Assembly: GCA_014800105.1 (NCBI GenBank)
Contig: JAAVGQ010000137.1
Location: forward strand, 1 to 7,409
Length of the DNA: 7,409 nt
Direction of reading: 5' to 3'
Source of the DNA: Bacteroidales bacterium
GTDB taxonomy: Bacteria; Bacteroidota; Bacteroidia; Bacteroidales; Muribaculaceae
The notes below the pieces were generated by a model, which searched no databases, was not told the origin of the DNA, and saw nothing but the letters and a program-made list of their open reading frames with translations. Position numbers and translations under genes: made by a program. Of the stretch, positions 1-7,409 are shown piece by piece; position 1 is the first letter of the stretch; each line of letters begins with the position of its first letter.

Positions 1-1
1 C

Positions 2-628
2 AAGTTCACCCTTATTGGTGCAATGCGTTCAGGCGCGCAGATGATCAGCTATGAGCTTTCAATAGGACTCTCAGTTCTCACCATGGTAGCCTTCGCCGGT
101 ACTATGGATGTTGAAAAGATTGTCCTCGCTCAGGACAACTGCTGGTTCATCTTCGCAGGTCACATTCCTGCTATCATCGCATTCATCATCTACATCATTG
201 CAGGTACTGCTGAAACCAACCGTGGTCCGTTTGACCTTCCTGAGGCTGAAAGTGAGTTGACCGCAGGTTATCACACTGAATACTCAGGTATCCACTTCGG
301 TTTCTTCTACCTTGCCGAATACCTTAACCTCTTCATCGTTGCAGGCGTAGCTTCACTGCTCTTCTTCGGTGGCTGGATGCCCCTCCACATCCCCGGATGG
401 GAAGGTTTCAACCACATCATGAACTACATCCCCGGTGTTGTTTGGTTCATCGCTAAGGCCGTTGCAATCTCATTTGTAATCATCTGGTTCAAGTGGACAT
501 TCCCCCGCCTTCGCATCGACCAGCTTCTCACTCTCGAGTGGAAATACCTCCTCCCCATCAACCTGTTCAATCTCGCCCTCATGGTGATGATTGTAATCTG
601 TGGCTGGTACATCCAGTGGCCCCAGTAA
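2..628 (+). CDS. nuoH: NADH-quinone oxidoreductase subunit H, C-terminal part (5' end outside window)
   Basis: Membrane subunit of respiratory complex I (NDH-1) that helps form the quinone chamber where the peripheral arm meets the membrane arm. The frame is open from nt 2 to a TAA at 626-628, giving 208 residues; full-length NuoH is usually about 325-360, so roughly the first 120-150 are missing. The visible ATG at nt 23 is internal, since the upstream codons (KFTLIGA) also fit the family. The family hallmark is the acidic loop [16 protein letters not shown] followed by AGYHTEYSG, at about residues 70-95 of the fragment. PRLRIDQLL near the end matches the conserved PR-RYDQ motif. About five hydrophobic helices are visible, near fragment residues 16-36, 46-68, 97-118, 138-160 and 180-203. 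The C-terminus looks complete. The next gene is atpD, not the usual nuoI. Identity is secure; how the rest of the nuo cluster is arranged cannot be seen. Confidence 0.95.
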   Translation, partial: KFTLIGAMRSGAQMISYELSIGLSVLTMVAFAGTMDVEKIVLAQDNCWFIFAGHIPAIIAFIIYIIAGTAETNRGPFDLPEAESELTAGYHTEYSGIHFGFFYLAEYLNLFIVAGVASLLFFGGWMPLHIPGWEGFNHIMNYIPGVVWFIAKAVAISFVIIWFKWTFPRLRIDQLLTLEWKYLLPINLFNLALMVMIVICGWYIQWPQ

Positions 629-2191
<1,563 letters not shown>

Positions 2192-2269
2192 TCCTGCTTA
2201 ACCAAGAACAAAGACAATCCGGTTAAACTCAGGCTCAGTAACTATATAGAATTAAAACAAACAAATAAT
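2192..2269 (+). other. atpD-atpC intergenic leader, AT-rich
   Basis: This is the longest non-coding gap in the window (78 nt). Its 3' half is strongly A/T-rich and ends in an AAACAAACAAATAAT-type leader before the atpC ATG. That is typical of Bacteroidota translation initiation, where low structure and A-richness replace a Shine-Dalgarno site. A 6-bp inverted repeat, TTAACC (2198-2203) with GGTTAA (2221-2226), has a 17-nt loop and no T-run, so it is too weak to call a terminator or a processing site. No TAnnTTTG promoter element was found. Confidence 0.3.
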
Positions 2270-2506
2270 ATGACACTCAACATCATCTCGGCTCAGTCAG
2301 TCATATTTACCGGCGAGGTAAAATCAGTTACCCTCCCCGGCAGCATGGGCAGTTTCACTGTCCTTCGCGATCATGCCTCGCTGATTTCTACCCTCACTGA
2401 AGGCGAAATCAGATATACCGACAATGATGGCAACCACTGCAAGACAGCAATCTCAGGTGGCGTTGTAAGTGTTGACAGTAACATAATCTCAGTTTGCGTA
2501 GCTTAA
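2270..2506 (+). CDS. atpC: F1 ATP synthase subunit ε, short form lacking the C-terminal helical domain
   Basis: Central-stalk subunit that connects γ to the c-ring. The 78 residues cover only the N-terminal β-sandwich domain. Visible family features are the VIFTGEVKSVTLPG segment (11-24), the SFTVLRDHASLISTL segment (28-42), which corresponds to the G-x-F-x-x-L-x-x-HA-x-L motif, and a closing strand SGGVVSVDSNIISVCV. Typical bacterial ε is about 130-140 residues and ends in a two-helix hairpin that can extend into F1 and block ATP hydrolysis. That hairpin is absent here, and the stop at 2504-2506 is followed almost at once by atpB, so there is no decayed remainder. Short ε proteins are known in Bacteroidota, so this is probably the native form and not a truncation. 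It sits directly after atpD, as in most atp operons. The short length makes the call depend on context as well as sequence. Confidence 0.93.
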   Translation: MTLNIISAQSVIFTGEVKSVTLPGSMGSFTVLRDHASLISTLTEGEIRYTDNDGNHCKTAISGGVVSVDSNIISVCVA

Positions 2507-2508
2507 TC

Positions 2509-3624
2509 ATGAACAGGCTTCTTACCATAATATTTGCCCTGATTTTCTCAGTTATGACTCCCGTTACAATCAGTGCGGCTCAAGACGAGAATGACGGTGG
2601 TGATTTTAAGGCCAAAGAAATAATCTTTGAGCACCTTGGTGACCGCTACGGCTGGGAAGTACCCTTTAATCATCACAAGAGCATCCCCCTCCCCATCATC
2701 GTGTGGGCAAGCGACGGAATGCACGTCTTCTCATCAGCCCGTCTTGAACACGGAGCTGAATACGTTGACGGCAACGTTCGTTTCAAGATTGCTACCGAAG
2801 GTGACTACAAGGGAAAAGTTGTAGAGATTAAAGAAAATGGCGAAATCAGCAAGCCTTTTGACATCTCAATTACCAAGAACGTGCTTGCGATCTTCTTCAC
2901 TTTCATTATCGTTATCCTCTGCGTGCTGCCCCTAGGTAAATGGTACAAGGAAAAAGGATACACTGCAGCCCGTGGATTCAAAGGTGCGTTGGAAGCTCTC
3001 TACGAGTTCATCTACGTTGCTCTCATCAAGGCAACACTCAAGGAACAAGCCCACCGCTTTGCACCCTACTTGCTCACAGTGTTCATGTTCATCTTCGTTG
3101 CCAATCTTATGGGGCTTGTTGTAGTGTTCCCCGGCGGTGCTAACCTCACAGGTAATATCGCAATTACCCTCGTCCTGGCCGTTATCACGTTCCTCGTGAC
3201 AAACATCTTCGGCACCAAGCACTATTGGAAAGAAATCCTGTGGCCTGATGTTCCACTGTGGCTTAAGTTCCCCCTCCCCATCATGCCCATCATCGAAATC
3301 TTCGGTATGTTTACCAAACCCGCAGCGCTTACAGTTCGTCTGTTCGCTAACATGATGGGAGGTCACATCATCGTAATTTCACTCACGCTGATTATCTTCA
3401 TCTTCGCCAAGATGGGCGTTGCAGCACTCTCAGGTGCTACAGTCGTCTCAATGATATTCCAGATTTTCATGCTTTTGATTGACGTGCTGGTGAGCTTCAT
3501 TCAAGCCTATGTGTTCACCATGCTCTCAACCATCTTCATCTCTCTTGCTCAGGAACACGAGCATGAGGAACATGAAAAGAAAATAACTGAAAACAACGTT
3601 GCAACCCCTGCAACAGCTAAATAA
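2509..3624 (+). CDS. atpB: Fo ATP synthase subunit a, with signal peptide and periplasmic N-terminal extension
   Basis: Membrane stator subunit that provides the two ion half-channels next to the c-ring. I chose the ATG at 2509, two nt after the atpC stop; an in-frame TTG at 2494 would overlap atpC and add only five residues before a clear signal sequence. The 371 residues begin with a signal peptide (MNRLL, hydrophobic 5-20, possible cleavage after SAA at 22-24). A hydrophilic stretch of about 95 residues follows (25-120), then the usual helices from about 123. The essential arginine is Arg277 in LTVRLFANMMGGH, matching E. coli aArg210. His286 occupies the position of E. coli Glu219, Asp325 that of His245, and Gln332 that of Gln252. 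The C-terminus is a His/Glu-rich hydrophilic tail (from about 348). E. coli AtpB has 271 residues; the extra length is mostly the N-terminal extension, as in other Bacteroidota. It is probably translationally coupled to atpC. Confidence 0.96.
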   Translation: MNRLLTIIFALIFSVMTPVTISAAQDENDGGDFKAKEIIFEHLGDRYGWEVPFNHHKSIPLPIIVWASDGMHVFSSARLEHGAEYVDGNVRFKIATEGDYKGKVVEIKENGEISKPFDISITKNVLAIFFTFIIVILCVLPLGKWYKEKGYTAARGFKGALEALYEFIYVALIKATLKEQAHRFAPYLLTVFMFIFVANLMGLVVVFPGGANLTGNIAITLVLAVITFLVTNIFGTKHYWKEILWPDVPLWLKFPLPIMPIIEIFGMFTKPAALTVRLFANMMGGHIIVISLTLIIFIFAKMGVAALSGATVVSMIFQIFMLLIDVLVSFIQAYVFTMLSTIFISLAQEHEHEEHEKKITENNVATPATAK

Positions 3625-3667
3625 GCGAATACAAATAAATTATACATAACATTAAAAAACTGAAAAC
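3625..3667 (+). promoter_or_regulatory. AT-rich translation-initiation leader of atpE
   Basis: The 43 nt before atpE are about 79% A/T (34 of 43), far above the surrounding coding DNA, and contain the A-run CATTAAAAAACTGAAAAC just before the ATG. There is no Shine-Dalgarno sequence. In Bacteroidota, unstructured A-rich leaders favour initiation. The c subunit is needed in about 8-17 copies per complex against one a subunit, and E. coli has a known translational enhancer before its atpE. I infer a similar role here. An internal promoter is an alternative, but no TAnnTTTG element is visible. Confidence 0.4.
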
Positions 3668-3910
3668 ATGTTAGCATTGATTTTAGCATTAGAAGGTCTC
3701 GTACAGTTAGGCGCAAGCTTTGGCGCAGGTATCGCAGCAATCGGTGCCGGTCTCGGTATCGGTAAGATTGGTTCTTCAGCCATGGAAGCTATCGCTCGCC
3801 AGCCTGAAGCTGCAGGTGATATCCGCAGTAACATGATCGTGATCGCCGCTCTTATCGAAGGTGTTGCACTCTTCGCTGTTATTGTGTGCCTTCTCGCTAT
3901 CTTCCTTTAA
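3668..3910 (+). CDS. atpE: Fo ATP synthase subunit c (rotor ring proteolipid)
   Basis: Forms the rotating c-ring in the membrane. The 80 residues make a two-helix hairpin. Helix 1 (about 5-40) carries the glycine-rich packing repeat GASFGAGIAAIGAGLGIG. The polar loop is ARQPEAAGD (43-51), with the conserved Arg44-Gln45-Pro46 that contacts γ and ε. Helix 2 (about 54-79) carries the ion-binding carboxylate Glu64 in AALIEGVALF. By alignment to the Na+-binding c subunit of Ilyobacter tartaricus, the Gln32 position is Ile31 here and the Ser after the carboxylate is Gly65, so the Na+ ligand set is missing and H+ coupling is inferred. Length is normal. The gene is in the usual place between atpB and atpF and has its own A-rich leader. 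Confidence 0.97.
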   Translation: MLALILALEGLVQLGASFGAGIAAIGAGLGIGKIGSSAMEAIARQPEAAGDIRSNMIVIAALIEGVALFAVIVCLLAIFL

Positions 3911-3932
3911 TAACCCCCTCTGAACCTTACTG

Positions 3933-4430
3933 ATGGAATTATTCACCCCCGACTACGGTCTCGTCATTTGGATGTTCGTGGCGTTTGCCATCCTTTTCCT
4001 CATATTGTGGAAAAAAGGCTGGCCCGCAATCACGAACATGATTGACAAGCGCGCCGACCTTATAGACAAGGGTGTGGAATATGCGCAACAAGCTAAGGAT
4101 CAACTTGACAAAGCTCAGCTCAGCGCTGACCAGATCATCGCTGAGGCACGTCACCGCCAGGCTGACATCCTGCGCGAAGCTGACCACATGAAAGACCAGA
4201 TTGTGGAACAGGCCCGCCAGGAAGCTCGCACTGCAGCCCAGAAGGAAATGGAGAGTGCACGCATCGCTATCGCCCAGGAACGCAAGGAAGCTGAAAAGCA
4301 GTTCCGCAACCAGGTGAGCGAGTTTGCCCTCGACATTGCCACCAAGGTTACACGCAAGCAGCTCAAGGACGATGCCACCCAGGCGGCTCTTGTCAATGAC
4401 CTTATCGATGAGATTGAAACTAAAAACTAA
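3933..4430 (+). CDS. atpF: Fo ATP synthase subunit b (peripheral stalk)
   Basis: Part of the peripheral stalk that holds α3β3 still against the rotating shaft. The 165 residues start with one membrane helix (about 9-26, VIWMFVAFAILFLILW), then the conserved KKGWPAI turn. A long charged helix with a heptad-like pattern follows (about 35-150), rich in Ala, Glu, Lys, Gln and Arg, as expected for the b dimer coiled coil. The end of the protein, about ATKVTRKQLKDD and onwards, matches the δ-binding C-terminal region of b proteins. Length is typical (about 156-170). Only one b gene lies in the window, so a homodimer is likely. The gap after atpE is 22 nt. Confidence 0.95.
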   Translation: MELFTPDYGLVIWMFVAFAILFLILWKKGWPAITNMIDKRADLIDKGVEYAQQAKDQLDKAQLSADQIIAEARHRQADILREADHMKDQIVEQARQEARTAAQKEMESARIAIAQERKEAEKQFRNQVSEFALDIATKVTRKQLKDDATQAALVNDLIDEIETKN

Positions 4431-4472
4431 CTACAACTCTCCACACTCAAGTAACTAACTAATTTTCCCGAG

Positions 4473-5033
4473 ATGGATCAAGGCCTCATTCCACAGCGAT
4501 ATGCACGGGCGCTCTACAAGGTTGCTCTCGAACGCAATTGTACCAAGCCTCTTTATGACCTCATGAAGAGAATGGCCGATGCTTTTGCCGCTCAACCTGA
4601 ACTGGGACGTGTCATCGAGAATCCATATGTTGATGCTGAACGCAAGCAACAGCTTCTCATGACCGCTGCAGGCGTAGAGTCAACTGACAAGACTCCCGCT
4701 ATCGAGACACTCGCTGACTTCATCAAGCTCCTGCAACAGAATAAACGCATTGAGTTTGCTCGTGAAGCAGCTATCGCCTACGTCAGCATCTATCGCAAGG
4801 CTTGCAACATCGCCACCGTGAAAGTTACCTCAGCCTCCCCTCTCGATGCCGCTGCATCTGAAAAAATCAAAAACATCATTGCAGCCCGTAATCCTCAGGG
4901 AGTACTTGAATATGAAGAAATCGTGGATCCTGAACTCATAGGCGGATTCACAATCAATATCGACAACCAGAAACTGGACGCGTCGATAAAGAACGAACTC
5001 AAACAATTGCGTTTAAAACTGCTTAGCCACTGA
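4473..5033 (+). CDS. atpH: F1 ATP synthase subunit δ (OSCP homologue)
   Basis: Links the top of F1 (the α N-termini) to the b stalk. The 186 residues show the N-terminal helical-domain signature [15 protein letters not shown] (5-19) and the [14 protein letters not shown] segment (49-62). The C-terminal domain contains [17 protein letters not shown] (about 147-163), matching the conserved D-P-x-L-I-G-G motif, followed by [13 protein letters not shown]. Length is close to the usual 177-185. Sequence conservation in this family is low, but these motifs and the position between atpF and atpA make the call firm. The atpF-atpH gap is 42 nt; atpA follows after 5 nt. Confidence 0.95.
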   Translation: MDQGLIPQRYARALYKVALERNCTKPLYDLMKRMADAFAAQPELGRVIENPYVDAERKQQLLMTAAGVESTDKTPAIETLADFIKLLQQNKRIEFAREAAIAYVSIYRKACNIATVKVTSASPLDAAASEKIKNIIAARNPQGVLEYEEIVDPELIGGFTINIDNQKLDASIKNELKQLRLKLLSH

Positions 5034-5038
5034 CCCCA

Positions 5039-6619
5039 ATGATTAACCCAAGCGAGATATCAGAAGTTCTCAAACAGCAACTTGAGAACGTTAATACTAA
5101 AGTAACGTTTGACGAGACAGGTACAGTCCTCAACGTAGGTGACGGTGTTGCCCACGTTTACGGTCTTGACAATGTACGTGCCAACGAACTTGTAGAGTTT
5201 GAGAATGGTGTGATGGGCGTAGCTCTGAACCTCGAGGAGAGTAACGTCGGTGTCATCCTGCTCAACAATGTTAACTCGGTTACCGAGAACATGAGCGTAC
5301 GTCGCACCGGTCGCATCGCCTCAATCGAGGTTGGCGACGGATTGTTTGGACGTGTCATCAACGTTCTGGGTCAACCCATCGACGGCCGTGGACCCATAGA
5401 AGGAGAACTCCTTCCCATGCCTCTGGAGCGCAAGGCTCCCGGCGTAATTTTCCGCCAGCCCGTAAAACAGCCCCTTGAAACAGGTATCAAGGCTGTTGAC
5501 TCCATGGTGCCCATTGGTCGCGGACAGCGTGAGCTTATCATCGGCGACCGCCAGATTGGTAAGACCGCAATTGCAATCGACACTATCATCAACCAGCGTG
5601 CCAACTATGAAGCCGGCAAGCCCGTATATTGCATCTATGTAGCAATAGGCCAGAAGGCATCATCAGTTGCCGCAATCGTTGAAACACTTCGCCAGCACGG
5701 AGCCCTCGACTACACCGTGGTTGTTGCCGCTACCGCTGCTGACTCAGCTTCAATGCGTTACTACGCACCCTTCGCCGGCGTAGCAATCGGCGAGTTTATC
5801 CGTGACACCGGCCGTGACGCCCTCATCGTCTATGATGACCTGTCAAAGCAGGCTGTCGCTTACCGTGAGATTTCACTTATCCTCAAGCGTCCTTCAGGTC
5901 GTGAGGCTTATCCCGGTGATATTTTCTATCTCCACTCTCGTCTCCTCGAGCGTGCGGCAAAGATTATCGACAACCAGCACGTTGCATCAATGATGAACGA
6001 CCTGCCCGAGGTTCTCAAACCCATCGTGAAAGGTGGCGGTTCACTCACTGCCCTCCCCATCATCGAAACCCAGGCAGGTGACGTATCAGCCTACATCCCT
6101 ACCAATGTAATTTCTATTACCGACGGCCAGATTTACCTTGAGAGTGCCCTCTTCAACCGTGGTATCCGTCCCGCTATCAACGTGGGTATTTCAGTATCAC
6201 GCGTGGGTGGTAACGCTCAGATCAAGCCCATGAAGAAGGTTGCCGGTACACTGAAAATCGACCAGGCTCAGTTCCGCGAGCTCGAATCATTCACCAAGTT
6301 CGGTGGTGACATCGACCCTGTAACCGCCCGCGTTATCGACCGTGGCCGTAAGAACGAACGCCTCCTCATCCAGCCCCAGTACCAGCCCGTACCCGTGGCT
6401 GAAGAGGTTGCAGTTATCTACTGTGGTGTAAACGGACTGCTAGAAAATGTTCCTCTCGACAAGGTTGCCGAGTTTGAACAGTCATTCCTCCAACTCCTCC
6501 GCGCCAAGTACCAGACGACCGTTCTTGACAAGATATCTTCATCAATAATGGATGAAGAAGTGACAAAAGCACTTACCGAGGCTGCCACTGAAGTAGCAGC
6601 ACGTTACAATAACAACTGA
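5039..6619 (+). CDS. atpA: F1 ATP synthase subunit α
   Basis: Non-catalytic nucleotide-binding subunit that alternates with β and donates the arginine finger to the catalytic site. The 526 residues follow the family layout: N-terminal segment for δ binding, β-barrel (about 25-95), nucleotide-binding domain (about 96-385) and helical C-terminal domain. Walker A is GDRQIGKT (169-176, Lys175), with Ile where Thr is common. Walker B is ALIVYDDL (261-268). The arginine finger is Arg388 in [35 protein letters not shown] (343-365 region) is near-universal in the family. Between LLERAA and GSLTALP there are 26 residues (308-333) against 19 in E. coli, a small insertion. The ATG at 5039 is five nt after the atpH stop, and the N-terminus [15 protein letters not shown] fits the family, so coupling with atpH is plausible. 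Confidence 0.98.
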   Translation: MINPSEISEVLKQQLENVNTKVTFDETGTVLNVGDGVAHVYGLDNVRANELVEFENGVMGVALNLEESNVGVILLNNVNSVTENMSVRRTGRIASIEVGDGLFGRVINVLGQPIDGRGPIEGELLPMPLERKAPGVIFRQPVKQPLETGIKAVDSMVPIGRGQRELIIGDRQIGKTAIAIDTIINQRANYEAGKPVYCIYVAIGQKASSVAAIVETLRQHGALDYTVVVAATAADSASMRYYAPFAGVAIGEFIRDTGRDALIVYDDLSKQAVAYREISLILKRPSGREAYPGDIFYLHSRLLERAAKIIDNQHVASMMNDLPEVLKPIVKGGGSLTALPIIETQAGDVSAYIPTNVISITDGQIYLESALFNRGIRPAINVGISVSRVGGNAQIKPMKKVAGTLKIDQAQFRELESFTKFGGDIDPVTARVIDRGRKNERLLIQPQYQPVPVAEEVAVIYCGVNGLLENVPLDKVAEFEQSFLQLLRAKYQTTVLDKISSSIMDEEVTKALTEAATEVAARYNNN

Positions 6620-6621
6620 TT

Positions 6622-7409
6622 ATGGCGACACTACGCGAGCTAAAAGGACGTATAGGATCGGTTGCTTCAAGCGAGAAGATTACCGGTGCGATGAAAATGA
6701 TCTCCTCAGCCAAGATGCACAAGGCTGAGCAGGCACTGCGACAGCTTAAACCCTATCGCAGCCAGATTGAGACCATCATTGCCAATCTTCTGAGCGCTGA
6801 CGTCGATTTCCACTCCCCTCTTCTTGAGAGCCGTGAAGTGAAGTCAATTGCTCTCGTAATCCTGGGATCAGATGACGGTCTGTGTGGCGCTTACAATGTC
6901 AATATTTACAAGAAAGCCGTCGAGCTGATTGAATCGCTCAAGAACGAGCACCCCTCAGCTGTGATTACCCTCATCCCCGTGGGCAACAAGATTGCTAAAC
7001 AGGTAGTGAAATTGCAGTCACCCGGTGTTAAAACTGAGATTGTTCCTGACATCGACTCCAAGAGTTCAGCTGAAGCAATCAACAGTTTCGCAGCTTTTCT
7101 CCGTGACAGCTTCCTCTCGGGAACCTATGATATGGTTACAGCGCTTTCCACCCACTATTACACTGTGAGCCGCCAGCGCATCGAGTCATTCCAGGTTCTC
7201 CCCGTCGAGCAGGCTACACTCGCGAAAGCTGACTCCACTGACAGCAAGCCCACAATCAAACCTTATATATTCGAACCCTCGCCTGAGGCTATCGTTGACA
7301 CTGTTCTCCCCCTGTTCCAGCTTGCACTCATGCAGGATCTTTTCACCCAGAACATGGCATCAGAGCAGGCTGCACGCGTGATGGCAATGCAAAGCGCCAA
7401 CGATAACGC
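6622..7409 (+). CDS. atpG: F1 ATP synthase subunit γ, 3' end outside window
   Basis: Central rotor shaft that turns inside α3β3 and drives the binding changes. The ATG at 6622 is two nt after the atpA stop, suggesting translational coupling. The frame stays open to the window edge: 262 full codons plus two bases. The N-terminal helix reads MATLRELKGRIGSV followed by KITGAMKMISSAKM (19-32), the family signature. The conserved S-D-R-G-L-C-G motif appears as SDDGLCG (83-89). The C-terminal helix contains MASEQAARVMAMQSANDN (245-262), which matches the E. coli SEQAARMVAMKAATDN segment; in E. coli about 30 residues remain after this point. The gene is therefore nearly complete and looks intact. 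It has no visible stop only because the window ends. Confidence 0.96.
   Translation, partial: MATLRELKGRIGSVASSEKITGAMKMISSAKMHKAEQALRQLKPYRSQIETIIANLLSADVDFHSPLLESREVKSIALVILGSDDGLCGAYNVNIYKKAVELIESLKNEHPSAVITLIPVGNKIAKQVVKLQSPGVKTEIVPDIDSKSSAEAINSFAAFLRDSFLSGTYDMVTALSTHYYTVSRQRIESFQVLPVEQATLAKADSTDSKPTIKPYIFEPSPEAIVDTVLPLFQLALMQDLFTQNMASEQAARVMAMQSANDN

Noticed and set aside
23..628. ATG at nt 23 as the true start of a short NuoH
   Set aside because: The frame is open to the window edge and the upstream residues fit NuoH. A protein starting there would lack the N-terminal helices, so the gene is cut by the window and not naturally short.
2198..2226. Inverted repeat TTAACC/GGTTAA as a terminator or attenuator between atpD and atpC
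   Set aside because: The stem is only 6 bp and A/T-heavy, the loop is 17 nt and no T-run follows. This can arise by chance.
2494..2508. TTG start for atpB overlapping the end of atpC
   Set aside because: The ATG at 2509 gives a clean signal peptide immediately after the atpC stop; the five extra residues add nothing that is family-like.
2932..3366. A 144-codon open frame on the minus strand opposite atpB, rich in Cys, His and acidic residues
   Set aside because: It lies fully antisense to a conserved gene, has no recognisable domain, and its composition is what the reverse complement of a membrane-protein gene gives.
4151..4396. Trp/Ser/Arg-rich minus-strand open frame opposite atpF
   Set aside because: It is the shadow of the Ala/Glu/Gln-rich coiled-coil codons of atpF and has no family resemblance.

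Overview
The window is one gene-dense, single-strand block of a bacterial energy-conservation locus. Protein sequences, gene order and the lack of Shine-Dalgarno sites point to Bacteroidota, most likely order Bacteroidales. The Bacteroidota-style traits are an F1 β subunit with a long insertion, a very short ε subunit, an AtpB with a signal peptide and a periplasmic extension, and A-rich leaders before start codons. A gut Muribaculaceae-like genome is my best guess within the order, but the sequence alone does not prove the family.

Layout: nt 2-628 hold the C-terminal part of NuoH, a membrane subunit of respiratory complex I; its start lies outside the window. After a 60-nt gap come eight genes of an F-type ATP synthase in the order atpD (β), atpC (ε), atpB (a), atpE (c), atpF (b), atpH (δ), atpA (α), atpG (γ). 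atpG runs off the right end about 25-30 codons before its expected stop. All genes are on the + strand with gaps of 2-78 nt, no gap exceeds 80 nt, and I see no terminator-like hairpin between them, so co-transcription is likely. The operon is a rotation of the E. coli order (BEFHAGDC): the β and ε genes come first. No atpI-like gene is present in the window.

Function: AtpB, AtpE and AtpF form the membrane Fo part (stator, c-ring and peripheral stalk). AtpA and AtpD form the catalytic hexamer, AtpG and AtpC the central rotor stalk, and AtpH links F1 to the b stalk. The catalytic and ion-translocating residues I could check are present. The c subunit lacks the Na+ ligand pattern, so proton coupling is inferred. 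Complex I pumps ions and ATP synthase uses the gradient, so the nuoH-atpD adjacency is functionally sensible. It is still unusual that nuoI does not follow nuoH.

I found no novel defence system, mobile element, RNA gene or CRISPR array. The points of interest are lineage-specific variations on a conserved machine and the nuoH/atp junction.
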